From: Gemmatimonadales bacterium
GTDB lineage: Bacteria > Gemmatimonadota > Gemmatimonadetes > Palauibacterales > Palauibacteraceae
Length of the DNA stretch: 64,000 nt
Assembly: GCA_009838765.1 (NCBI GenBank)
Contig: VXQX01000078.1
Location: 56,289 to 120,288, forward strand
Direction: 5' to 3'
Shown in pieces: positions 42,587-50,748 of this stretch. The position numbers and the translations under genes are program-made. The first letter of the stretch is position 1. Each line of letters opens with the position of its first letter. Under the pieces are notes generated by a model, which saw nothing but the letters and a program-made list of their open reading frames with translations, had not been told where the DNA came from and searched no databases.

Positions 42587-44643
42587 TCGGAAGCCCGAAG
42601 CGAAGCGAGGTAGAGCCAGAAGACGAACCCGACGGCGACCGCGGCGCCGATCCAGCCCGCGGCCGCATCGAAGCCATCGGGCGCGAGGTTCAGCACATCC
42701 GTGCTCTGATAGACGGCAAACGGGATCGCGAGGAAAATGCCGACGAGCGCCTCTCCCGTGATGAGCCCGGAAGAGAAGAGGAGCCCGCGATGGTTCGCCT
42801 GCCGGATGGCGCCTTCCCCGCCTCCGCCTCGACGCACGGCCCGGCCCACCAGCCACGCCACGAGCCCTCCCACGAAGATCGGGACTTCGAGTTCGATGGG
42901 CAGGTAGATCCCGACCGCGACGGCAAGGACCGGCACCCGCAAGCCGGAGCCGCGCGCCTTGAGCGTCTGGTCCAGGGCGATCACGCATGCGGCGATGAGC
43001 GCACCGATCCCGATCATCGCCCACGGGAGATTGCGCGAAAACACGCCATCGGCGACGGAGGCCATGAGCGTCGCCTGCGGCGCCTGCAGCATCTCTTCCG
43101 GGTCCATCCCTGCGCGCGGCAACACGCCGCCGAGCCCGTACGCCTCGAACAGGAGGCCGAGGATCGGCGCAATGACGAGCGCGGCGGCCGTGACGCCGAC
43201 GAGCTGCATGATCTGCTGCTGCCGCGGCGTGGCGCCGACGATCCGGCCCGCCTTCAGGTCCTGCATGTTGTCCCCCGCGATCGCGGCGGCGCAGGCGACG
43301 ACGGCCCCCACGAGGATGGCCGTCGCGGCCGCCGAGAGCGCCTGGGGCGCGGAAACGGTGAAGTCGACCTGCAGTCCCAGCAGGAGGTAGAGAATGAGGG
43401 AGATCGTGAGAATCGTCGCGATCGTCACGCCCGAGATCGGGTTGTTCGAGGAGCCCACGAGGCCCGCCATGTAGCCCGCGACCGAGGCGAAGAGGAAGCC
43501 CGCCAGGAGAGCGAACACGGTCCCCAGCGCGAGCACGAGCCAGTAGAGCCCGGGCGTGATGGAGAGCGCGCCGCGGTCGATGACGAGCACGAACACCGCG
43601 AGGATCGGCGCCGCGAGCGCCACCGTCCCGACCCCGACCAAGTTGATCGGCATGTCGCGCTCGGTGCGGAGGATCTCCGGGCCGCCTCCGGCCGTGCGCG
43701 CCGCGCGCAGCGCCTCGACGGAGGACCGCAAGCCATCCCGCACGTGGCCCAGGAGCGAAACGAGAGCCCATACTCCGCCCACGACCATGGCGCCGACGCC
43801 CATGAAGCGAATCTGCGCGCTCCAGATCGCGGCCGCCGCATCGTACCCGCTCGCACCCCCCGTGATGCCGGCCACGACCTGCGGATCGGTGATCGCCATG
43901 TAGATGGGGATCCCCGCGAGCCAGGAGATCGCGCCGCCCGCGAGCACGAGGCTGCCGACGCGGGGTCCGACGATGTATCCGACGCCGAGCAGGGCGGGGG
44001 AGAGATCGCTGCCGATCCCGAACACGGAACGACCCAGGGCGAAGCCGTGTTCGATCGAAGAACCCGCGATCTTGAGGCCCGTCTGCGACAGCTTGAGCAG
44101 GGCCGCCGCCACGCCCCCGAGCGCGATCAGCTTCGCGCCGGAGCCACCGCTGGCACCGGCCTTCAGCACCTCCGCCGTCGCGACGCCCTCTGGAAAACGC
44201 AGGTCCGCCTCGACGATGAGAGCGCGCCTGAGGGGTATGGTGAAGAGGACGCCGAGAATCCCGCCGCAGAGCGCGATTCCCATGGTGGGCAGGAACGGGA
44301 ACCCGGCCCAGTGGCGGAGGAGGATGAGCGCGGGCAGGGTGAAGATCACGCCGGCCGCCAGCGACTCGCCCGCGGATGCGGCCGTCTGGACGATGTTGTT
44401 TTCGAGGATGTTGTGCTCGCGGAACACCCTGAGGATCGCCATGGAGATCACGGCGGCCGGGATCGACGCGGATACCGTGAGGCCCACCTTGAGGCCCAGA
44501 TAGGCATTCGCCCCCGACAGGACGGCGGAGAGGAGGATGCCGAGGACGATCGCCTTGCCGGTGATTTCGGGCAGCGATTGCGACGCGGGAATGTACGGCT
44601 TGTGCGCGCGCGATTCCGATGCGCCGGCTGCTGGGTCCGACAT
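42583..44643 (-). CDS. OPT family oligopeptide transporter
   Basis: 686-residue inner-membrane protein of the OPT (oligopeptide or metal-chelate) transporter family. The N-terminal signature YIPASQSLPEITGKAIVLG with the LPEIT motif and GANAYLGLKVGLTVSASIPAAV are characteristic, and about 15 or 16 membrane helices follow, with AGDNMQDLKAGRIVGATPRQQQIMQ (in sections) near the middle. The ATG at 44643 was chosen over the upstream ATG and GTG because GGAGGG lies 6 bases before it. It leads the Mla operon. Substrate unknown: peptide, or iron-siderophore/metal chelate. Confidence 0.9.
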   Translation of the reverse strand: MSDPAAGASESRAHKPYIPASQSLPEITGKAIVLGILLSAVLSGANAYLGLKVGLTVSASIPAAVISMAILRVFREHNILENNIVQTAASAGESLAAGVIFTLPALILLRHWAGFPFLPTMGIALCGGILGVLFTIPLRRALIVEADLRFPEGVATAEVLKAGASGGSGAKLIALGGVAAALLKLSQTGLKIAGSSIEHGFALGRSVFGIGSDLSPALLGVGYIVGPRVGSLVLAGGAISWLAGIPIYMAITDPQVVAGITGGASGYDAAAAIWSAQIRFMGVGAMVVGGVWALVSLLGHVRDGLRSSVEALRAARTAGGGPEILRTERDMPINLVGVGTVALAAPILAVFVLVIDRGALSITPGLYWLVLALGTVFALLAGFLFASVAGYMAGLVGSSNNPISGVTIATILTISLILYLLLGLQVDFTVSAPQALSAAATAILVGAVVACAAAIAGDNMQDLKAGRIVGATPRQQQIMQLVGVTAAALVIAPILGLLFEAYGLGGVLPRAGMDPEEMLQAPQATLMASVADGVFSRNLPWAMIGIGALIAACVIALDQTLKARGSGLRVPVLAVAVGIYLPIELEVPIFVGGLVAWLVGRAVRRGGGGEGAIRQANHRGLLFSSGLITGEALVGIFLAIPFAVYQSTDVLNLAPDGFDAAAGWIGAAVAVGFVFWLYLASLRASE

Positions 44644-44792
44644 GGGCATCCCTCCAGATTGTCCCGGGACCGACACGGAAGACGACCGAATCCTCATGGC
44701 GCGGGATCGACCGATGGGAGGCTAGTCGCGGGCCCCGCGAGGGTCAACACGGCGGCCCCTGCCGAAGTGGCACCAGGGCGGCGTCCCGAACG

Positions 44793-44837
44793 GGGCGGTT
44801 CACCGCCCGATCGGCGGTCATCCCGCCGTTCCGGCGG
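44793..44837. other. Overlapping inverted repeats in the clpB upstream region
   Basis: The 337-base gap between the OPT start (44643) and clpB (44981) contains GGGCGG-TTCA-CCGCCC (44793-44808), then CGGCGG-TCATC-CCGCCG (44812-44828), and CCGCCG (44823-44828) can instead pair with CGGCGG (44832-44837). The second and third stems are mutually exclusive. They may be chance in GC-rich DNA; no CIRCE element (TTAGCACTC-N9-GAGTGCTAA) is present. Confidence 0.3.
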
Positions 44838-44865
44838 ACCGGACCCCCGAACCCGGCGGTCGGCA

Positions 44866-44881
44866 GGGCACGGGGATTGCT
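44866..44881 (+). promoter_or_regulatory. Candidate sigma-54 (-24/-12) promoter of clpB
   Basis: GGGCACG (44866-44872), four bases, TTGCT (44877-44881) matches the sigma-54 consensus TGGCACG-N4-TTGCW at every position but the first. The predicted start near 44893 gives an 88-base leader to the clpB ATG. No RpoN gene or enhancer-binding protein is seen in the window, so this rests on sequence alone. Confidence 0.35.
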
Positions 44882-44980
44882 CATGTAACGTGGAGGCCGC
44901 ACTCCGATGGCAGCGGTTCGACCCGATAGCGGCGGTTCGGTGCGAGGACCAAGGCAGGATTCCGAGGCAGAGAACGGACG

Positions 44981-47611
44981 ATGATCCCGAACGACAGACT
45001 CACGCTCAAGGCCCGCGAAGCCCTGAACGACGCGACTCTCGCGGCCCGCCGGTCGGACAACCCCGCCGTCGAGGACGTGCATCTCCTCGCGGCGCTGCTC
45101 GCGCAGGAGGGCGGCGTGATCGTGCCGGTGCTCCAGACCGTGGGCATCGACCTCCCCGACCTGGAGGCGCGGCTCGAGCGGGCCATGCGCCGGCTGCCGA
45201 AACAGAGCGGCGCGGCTCCGGCCTCCAGCCGCGAGCTCGATCGCGTGCTCGCTGCGGCGGACGCCGTCGCCGGGGAGATGGGCGACTCGTATGTGACGAC
45301 CGAGCACTTCCTCCTGGCCCTCGCCGGCGAGAAGGCCTCCACCACGGGTCCGCTGCTCCGGAACGCGGGCGCGGGCCCGGAATCGGCACGCCGCGCGGTG
45401 GAGGAGGTCCGGGGGCCGCATCGCGTGACGGATCAGGATCCGGAAGGCAAATACCGCGCCCTCGAACGGTACGGCGTCGACCTCACGGCCGAGGCCCGCG
45501 CCGGGAAGCTCGACCCCGTCATCGGCCGGGATGCGGAGATCCGCCGCGTCATGCAGGTGCTCTCGCGGCGGAGGAAGAACAACCCCGTCCTCATCGGCGA
45601 ACCCGGCGTGGGCAAGACGGCGATCGCGGAAGGGCTCGCGCAGCGTATCGTCGCGGGTGACATCCCCGAGTCGCTGCGGAACAAGCAGCTCGTGCAGCTC
45701 GACATCGGCTCCATGCTGGCCGGCGCCAAGTACCGGGGCGAGTTCGAAGAGCGTCTGAAGGCGACGCTGAAGGAGATCACGGAATCCGGCGGCCGTTACG
45801 TCATCTTCCTCGACGAGCTTCACACGGTGGTCGGAGCGGGGGCCGCCGAGGGGGCGGTGGACGCCGGGAACATGCTCAAGCCGGCCCTGGCCCGGGGGCA
45901 GCTTCGCATGGTGGGCGCGACGACGCTCGATGAATACCGGGTGCATATCGAGAAGGACCCGGCTCTGGAGCGGCGGTTCCAGCCCGTCCTCGTCGGCGAA
46001 CCCGGCGTGGAAGAGACCGTGGCCATCCTGCGCGGACTCAAGGAGCGCTACGAGGTGCACCACGGCGTACGGATCACGGATCCGGCGCTCGTGAGTGCCG
46101 TGCGCCTGTCCGACCGCTATATCGGCGACCGGTTTCTGCCCGACAAGGCGATCGACCTCGTGGACGAGGCCGCGTCCCGGCTCCGCATCGAGATCGACTC
46201 CATGCCGGAGGAGATCGATGAACTGGATCGCAGGGTCACGCAACTCGAGATCGAGCGCGAGGCGCTGCGCGAGGAGGGCGACGCACGGAGCCGGGGACGG
46301 CTCGCGGAGCTGGAGGGCGAACTCGCCGCTGCGCGCGAGTCGCTCGCGGGGCTGAACGCACGCTGGATCCGCGAGAAGGACACCATTGAGACGGTCCAGC
46401 GCTTCAAGCGCGAGATCGAGGAACTCGGCGTGGAAGCGCAGCGGGCACAGCGGCGCGTTGACCACCAGCGTGCGGCCGAGATCCTGCACGGAGAGCTGCC
46501 GAAGCTGCGCACGGAGCTCCTCGCCGCGGAAGCGAAGTTGAAGGAGATCCAGGACGACGGTTCCTTCCTGAACGAGGAAGTCGGGCCGGGCGAGATCGCC
46601 GAGGTCGTGGCGAGCTGGACGGGGATTCCGGTGGCCCGGATGCTCGAGGACGAGAAGGACCGTCTCGCCACGCTCGAAGAGCACCTGCACCGGCGTGTGG
46701 TGAACCAGTCGCACGCCATCACGGCCGTGTCCGATGCCGTGCGCCGCAGTCGCGCGGGGCTCCAGGACCCGAACCGTCCCATCGGGAGCTTCATGTTCCT
46801 CGGCCCCACCGGCGTCGGGAAGACGGAGACGGCGAGGGCGCTGGCGGAATTCCTCTTCGACGAGGAGTCCGCCATGGTCCGGATCGACATGTCCGAGTAC
46901 ATGGAACGGCACGCGGTGGCGCGCCTCATCGGAGCGCCGCCCGGGTACGTCGGCTACGAGGAGGGGGGACAGCTCACCGAAGCCGTGCGACGGCGGCCCT
47001 ACACCGTGGTGCTCTTCGACGAGATCGAGAAGGCGCACCCGGAAGTCTTCAACGTCCTCCTCCAGATCCTGGATGACGGGCGGCTGACCGATGGCCGTGG
47101 GCGTAGGGTGGACTTCCGCAACGCCGTGCTCATCATGACGAGCAACATCGGAAGTCCCATGATCCTCGCGCGTTCCGAGGCCGGCGAGTCGTGGGCCGGA
47201 ACGGAGGCGGAGGTCGAGGGCGCGCTGCGCGGCCGCTTCAAGCCGGAGTTCCTCAACCGGGTGGATGAGATCCTCGTCTTCCGGCCGCTGAGCCGGGAGC
47301 ACCTCGAGTCGATCGTCGGGATCCAGGTGGACCGAGTGGCCCGAATGCTGGCGGAGCGCGATATCGGGATCGAGGTCGTCGAGGCCGCCAGGCGGCGGAT
47401 CGCGGAGGTAGGGTACGATCCCGCGTTCGGGGCGCGTCCGCTGAAGCGCGCCATCCAGCGGCTGATCGCGAACCCGCTTGCGATGGCCTTTCTGGAAGGG
47501 CGTTTTCGGGAGGGCGACGCGCTACGCGTGGAACTCGATGAGGACGGCGACGGGCTCCGCTTCGTGCCGTCGGGGGCAAGCAATCCGGGGAAGGGGGAGG
47601 GAGAGGAATGA
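44981..47611 (+). CDS. clpB: ATP-dependent chaperone ClpB
   Basis: 876-residue Hsp100 disaggregase that works with DnaK. The Clp N-domain (1-145) is present; AAA module 1 has Walker A GEPGVGKT (206-213) and Walker [10 protein letters not shown]; a long coiled-coil middle domain (about 405-525, [22 protein letters not shown] onward) is diagnostic for ClpB over ClpA/C; AAA module 2 has [14 protein letters not shown] and [13 protein letters not shown]. It lacks the ClpP-binding IGF loop. ATG at 44981. Its stop overlaps the next lipoprotein as ATGA. Heat or stress control expected; a sigma-54-like site lies upstream. Confidence 0.97.
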   Translation: MIPNDRLTLKAREALNDATLAARRSDNPAVEDVHLLAALLAQEGGVIVPVLQTVGIDLPDLEARLERAMRRLPKQSGAAPASSRELDRVLAAADAVAGEMGDSYVTTEHFLLALAGEKASTTGPLLRNAGAGPESARRAVEEVRGPHRVTDQDPEGKYRALERYGVDLTAEARAGKLDPVIGRDAEIRRVMQVLSRRRKNNPVLIGEPGVGKTAIAEGLAQRIVAGDIPESLRNKQLVQLDIGSMLAGAKYRGEFEERLKATLKEITESGGRYVIFLDELHTVVGAGAAEGAVDAGNMLKPALARGQLRMVGATTLDEYRVHIEKDPALERRFQPVLVGEPGVEETVAILRGLKERYEVHHGVRITDPALVSAVRLSDRYIGDRFLPDKAIDLVDEAASRLRIEIDSMPEEIDELDRRVTQLEIEREALREEGDARSRGRLAELEGELAAARESLAGLNARWIREKDTIETVQRFKREIEELGVEAQRAQRRVDHQRAAEILHGELPKLRTELLAAEAKLKEIQDDGSFLNEEVGPGEIAEVVASWTGIPVARMLEDEKDRLATLEEHLHRRVVNQSHAITAVSDAVRRSRAGLQDPNRPIGSFMFLGPTGVGKTETARALAEFLFDEESAMVRIDMSEYMERHAVARLIGAPPGYVGYEEGGQLTEAVRRRPYTVVLFDEIEKAHPEVFNVLLQILDDGRLTDGRGRRVDFRNAVLIMTSNIGSPMILARSEAGESWAGTEAEVEGALRGRFKPEFLNRVDEILVFRPLSREHLESIVGIQVDRVARMLAERDIGIEVVEAARRRIAEVGYDPAFGARPLKRAIQRLIANPLAMAFLEGRFREGDALRVELDEDGDGLRFVPSGASNPGKGEGEE

Positions 47612-48102
47612 GTGCAGCAGGGCTCTTGTCGCGGGCTGTCGGCGTTCGGGAGGGGCCGGGAGTCCGCGTTGCGGTGGTCATGGCCGCGGCAGCTTTCGCG
47701 CTTGCCGGCTGTGCGTCGCGCGAAGGCGCCGGGGCGGAATACGGCACGGACCTGTATGGGGCGGAGTCCGCCGAAGCGGCAGTCGGGCGGTTTCTCGAAG
47801 CCGCGAAACTGCGCGACCACGCGGCCATGGCGCGGCTGTTCGGAACGGGCGACGGCCCCGCGGAACGTCGCTGGGGGCGGGCCGAGACGGAGCAGAGGAT
47901 GTTCGTGTTGGCGGGCCTCCTCGCGCCGAGCGGCTACGAACTCCGCCCGAATCCCGTCGTCGGGGTCGGCGGCGCCTCCCGCTGGATGGTCGATCTGAGA
48001 GGGACGCGAAACGGAGTCGTGAGCGTCCCGTTCCTCATCGTTTCAGATGGGAGCCGCTGGTTCGTGGAGCGCATCGGGACGGAGGGACTCCGGACTCCGT
48101 GA
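47608..48102 (+). CDS. Hypothetical lipoprotein
   Basis: 164-residue protein with signal sequence (VRVAVVMAAAAFALAGC, lipobox LAGC, Cys about 35). The mature domain (ESAEAAVGRFLEAAKLRDHAAMARLFGT, in sections, ending GVVSVPFLIVSDGSRWFVERIG) has the helix-then-sheet feel of NTF2/DUF4878-like domains, a guess from pattern only. The ATG overlaps the clpB stop. Its last 68 bases overlap the convergent glycosyltransferase gene. Confidence 0.72.
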   Translation: MSAAGLLSRAVGVREGPGVRVAVVMAAAAFALAGCASREGAGAEYGTDLYGAESAEAAVGRFLEAAKLRDHAAMARLFGTGDGPAERRWGRAETEQRMFVLAGLLAPSGYELRPNPVVGVGGASRWMVDLRGTRNGVVSVPFLIVSDGSRWFVERIGTEGLRTP

Positions 48103-48841
48103 TCCCGGCGGGCCGTTCATGATAGCGCCGAAGCCGCCGCGGGTCGGCGCCTGCGAGGAATGCCACGCGCAGCGCCCAGTGCCTGGCGACGGTTCGCAGG
48201 AAACCGGTCTCCCAGCGCCGGCTCGAGGTCCGCACCGCGAGGGCGAGAAGGCGGAAGCGAGCGACTCGCCGCACAGCCCGGACGAAGGTCACGTCCTCGA
48301 AGAGGGGAAGGTCGCTGAAGCCGCCGCAGGCCTCGTAGGCGTCGCGCGTGGCGAAGAGGGCCTGATCGCCGGTAGCGGTGCGGAACCGGCGAGTACGCCA
48401 GTTCACGCCCCGTTCGAGCAGGCGATAACGCCATCCGTGCGCGTGCGAGTCGAGGGCGAAGCGAAAACATCCTGCCTCCGCGCCCGCGCGAACGGCGGTG
48501 CGGATGGCCGTTCCGGCGCTCTCGGGAAGCCACGTGTCCGCGTGCAGGAAGACGAGAATATCTCCGGTCGCGGCACGGGCCCCGGCGGCGAGCTGGACGC
48601 CGCGATTCCGGCGGGTCGACAGGACGCGGCCATGGTCCGCCGCGATGGCCACCGTCCGATCCCGGCTGCCTCCGTCGACTACGATGACCTCCGCCTCCGG
48701 ACCGAGAGCGGACTTTGCGCGCCGGAGCGTCTCATCGAGCCGCGCTTCCTCCTCGAGCGTCGGCACGATGACGGAGAACTCCGGCCCGGGGTGCACCGGT
48801 CGCCGTGGCGGTCCTGTGGGGGAATCCGGCTCCCGTGTCAC
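48035..48841 (-). CDS. Family 2 glycosyltransferase, TIGR04283-like
   Basis: 268-residue GT-A glycosyltransferase. FSVIVPTLEEEARLDETLRRA, IVVDGGSRDRTVAIA and the DxD-like ILVFLHADTWLP mark the nucleotide-sugar domain; TGDQALFATRDAYEACGGFSDLPLFEDVTF with TSSRRWETGFLRT matches the TIGR04283 group, named for its association with radical SAM/selenodomain proteins. No membrane helix is seen. GTG start overlaps the stop of the epimerase gene; the tail runs 68 bases antisense into the lipoprotein gene. Acceptor unknown. Confidence 0.85.
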   Translation of the reverse strand: MTREPDSPTGPPRRPVHPGPEFSVIVPTLEEEARLDETLRRAKSALGPEAEVIVVDGGSRDRTVAIAADHGRVLSTRRNRGVQLAAGARAATGDILVFLHADTWLPESAGTAIRTAVRAGAEAGCFRFALDSHAHGWRYRLLERGVNWRTRRFRTATGDQALFATRDAYEACGGFSDLPLFEDVTFVRAVRRVARFRLLALAVRTSSRRWETGFLRTVARHWALRVAFLAGADPRRLRRYHERPAGITESGVPPSRCAPRTSGSHLKR

Positions 48842-49272
48842 CCGCGCTCGGGGTCCTCCCGCATCTCCAGGAGAACTCCCTTCAGCGAGCGCGGATGCAG
48901 AAACGCGATGCGGGCGCCGCCGGCGCCGCGGCGGATCCGGGGCGGAACGGTTTCAGCACCGGCCGCTTCGGCCGCCCCGAGGGCATCCTCGAGATCGTCG
49001 ACGCGGACGCAGACATGGTGAATGCCGGGACCGTGCCGGTCGAGGAAACGGGCGATGGGCGACTCCGGGGTCAGAGGAGCGAGCAGCTCGATCCGCCCGG
49101 AGCCCTCGCCGAAGAAGGTGGCGCGAATGCCCTCCGAGGGAACGGTTTCCTCGCCGGACGGCGGCCGGCCGAGGATGGCGGACCACTGCCGCACGGCGTC
49201 CGGCAGCGAGTTGACCGCGATTCCCACGTGGTCGATTATGGGCGCGCCCGGAATACGGTTGCCTTGATTCAC
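48838..49272 (-). CDS. mce: Methylmalonyl-CoA epimerase
   Basis: 144-residue glyoxalase-fold enzyme that interconverts (R)- and (S)-methylmalonyl-CoA in propionate metabolism. IIDHVGIAVNSLPDAVRQW, SGRIELLAPLTPESPIARFLDRHGPGIHHVCVRVDD (in sections) and KGVLLEMRED carry the His/Gln/Glu metal ligands of the family. I chose the GTG at 49272, 5-6 residues before the first strand; a GTG at 49317 would add 15 residues. No mutase gene is in the window. Confidence 0.87.
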   Translation of the reverse strand: MNQGNRIPGAPIIDHVGIAVNSLPDAVRQWSAILGRPPSGEETVPSEGIRATFFGEGSGRIELLAPLTPESPIARFLDRHGPGIHHVCVRVDDLEDALGAAEAAGAETVPPRIRRGAGGARIAFLHPRSLKGVLLEMREDPERG

Positions 49273-49460
49273 AGCGGCCGGGACCCCTCTTCTCGATTCT
49301 GGAGCGATGGAAAACACGGGCGTTGGCGCCGGGTATGATACCTCCCTCCGCCCGCGCGCGGGAACGTATTCCGGACCCGGCGCCGGAGCCAGTGAATAAG
49401 TGAATAAAAGCCTTACTTCCCGACCGGGTGAGCCGGGCGGCGTGGAAACAGGAGATTCGA

Positions 49461-49799
49461 ATGGCTGATGCTGCGAATGGAGGACCCCTCGAGATTACGG
49501 ATGCGAATTTCGCGGACGAGATCGAGGGCGCGGATGGTCTGGCGATGGTGGATTTCTGGGCGGCGTGGTGCGGCCCGTGCCGGCTCGTCGGGCCGATCGT
49601 CGAAGAACTTGCGCAGAAGTATTCGGGACGGGTCACGATCGGGAAGCTGGATGTGGACGCGAACCCGCAAACCGCATTCCGCTTCAACGTGCGTTCGATC
49701 CCGAGCATCCTCTTCTTCAGGGATGGCGAGGTCGTGGACACCCTCGTGGGGGCGCATCCCAGGGACTCTCTCGAGAAGAAGATCCTCGAGCACGCCTGA
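49461..49799 (+). CDS. trxA: Thioredoxin
   Basis: 112-residue cytosolic thiol-disulfide reductase. Active site WCGPC with Cys37 and Cys40 in VDFWAAWCGPCRLVGP; IPSILFFRDGEVVDTLVG includes the conserved cis-Pro. ATG at 49461 is preceded by AGGAGAT at good spacing. It is divergent from the epimerase gene; the 188-base gap contains two tandem GTGAATAA copies (49392-49407) in an AT-rich patch. A strong hairpin follows the gene. Confidence 0.96.
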   Translation: MADAANGGPLEITDANFADEIEGADGLAMVDFWAAWCGPCRLVGPIVEELAQKYSGRVTIGKLDVDANPQTAFRFNVRSIPSILFFRDGEVVDTLVGAHPRDSLEKKILEHA

Positions 49800-49830
49800 G
49801 GGGCGACGCCGCTGCGGGCCACGCCGACTC

Positions 49831-49864
49831 CGCGCCCCCCGACCCCGATGGCTCGGGGGGCGCG
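49831..49864 (+). terminator. 12-bp perfect hairpin after trxA
   Basis: CGCGCCCCCCGA (49831-49842) pairs perfectly with TCGGGGGGCGCG (49853-49864) around a 10-base loop, 31 bases after the trxA stop and 38 before rsmI. Lacks a T tract, but the stem is very stable, so it probably ends trxA transcripts or marks Rho-dependent termination. Confidence 0.55.
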
Positions 49865-49902
49865 GGCGCATCGGGCGAGTGACCGGGAAACGAGGACGTG
49901 TC

Positions 49903-50748
49903 GTGACGGGAACGCTGTACGTGGTGGGCACGCCGATCGGCAATCTGGACGACATGCCTCGGCGCGCGGTTCGGATTCTGCGTTCGGTCGATGTGTGCTA
50001 CGCGGAAGACACGCGGCGCACTGGCACGCTGCTCGCGCGGCTGGAGGCGAACGTCCGGCTGCGGTCGCTGCACCGGCACAATGAGCGCGCGCGTGTGGAC
50101 GAGTTGCTCGGCGTCCTCGCCGCCGGACGGTCCGCGGCGCTCGTGTCCGACGCGGGCACGCCGACCATCTCCGACCCGGGCTGCCGGGCGGTGGCCGCCG
50201 CCCGCGAAGCGGGGCAGGAGGTGCTTGCCATCCCCGGTCCCTCAGCCGTGCTGGCCGCGCTCTCGGTGTCCGGCTTCCCCGCCGACCGGTTTCTCTTTCT
50301 CGGATTCGCTCCTCGGCGGGGTGGCGAACGCTCCGCCTGGATCGACGACCTCCGCGGATGCGCGGATACCGCGGTCGCGTTCGAGGCGCCTGGGCGGCTG
50401 GCCGCGCTCCTGGACGAGTTGACGAAAGCGGGTCTGGGTGAGCGGGCGGCCGTGGTCTGCCGGGAACTGACGAAACTGCACGAGGAGAGCACGGCCGGAT
50501 CCGTGCGCGCGTTAGCGTCCGTCTTCGCGGCGCGCGAGGTCAGGGGCGAGGTGACGATCGTCTTCGGAAGCGGTACGGCAGGCAACGAAGCGCCCGATCT
50601 GGCGGTCCTGATGGAGGAGGCGCGACATTGGTCGCGCGATGGCCTGCGGCGGCGCGAGATTGCCGACCGCCTGGCCGCGGAGTTCGGTCTGAGCCGGAAC
50701 GAGGCCTATCGCGTGAGCTTGCAGGTTCAAGAGGCGCCCTCGGAATGA
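49903..50748 (+). CDS. rsmI: 16S rRNA (cytidine-1402-2'-O)-methyltransferase
   Basis: 281-residue SAM-dependent tetrapyrrole-methylase-fold enzyme modifying C1402 in the ribosomal P site. TLYVVGTPIGNLDDMPRRAV, AEDTRRTGTLL, SDAGTPTISDPGC and GPSAVLAALSVSG are the family motifs. The GTG at 49903 is best positioned after AGGAC; GTG at 49879 would add 8 residues. Its stop overlaps the large coiled-coil gene as ATGA, tying it to the cassette that follows. Confidence 0.94.
   Translation: MTGTLYVVGTPIGNLDDMPRRAVRILRSVDVCYAEDTRRTGTLLARLEANVRLRSLHRHNERARVDELLGVLAAGRSAALVSDAGTPTISDPGCRAVAAAREAGQEVLAIPGPSAVLAALSVSGFPADRFLFLGFAPRRGGERSAWIDDLRGCADTAVAFEAPGRLAALLDELTKAGLGERAAVVCRELTKLHEESTAGSVRALASVFAAREVRGEVTIVFGSGTAGNEAPDLAVLMEEARHWSRDGLRRREIADRLAAEFGLSRNEAYRVSLQVQEAPSE

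Noticed and set aside
44793..44837. HrcA/CIRCE operator before clpB
   Set aside because: The inverted repeats do not match TTAGCACTC-N9-GAGTGCTAA; they are short GC stems.
42532..45660. A 1042-codon plus-strand ORF across the OPT gene and the start of clpB
   Set aside because: It is antisense to the OPT transporter, rich in Arg/Asp/His, without family motifs, and crosses into clpB in the wrong frame.
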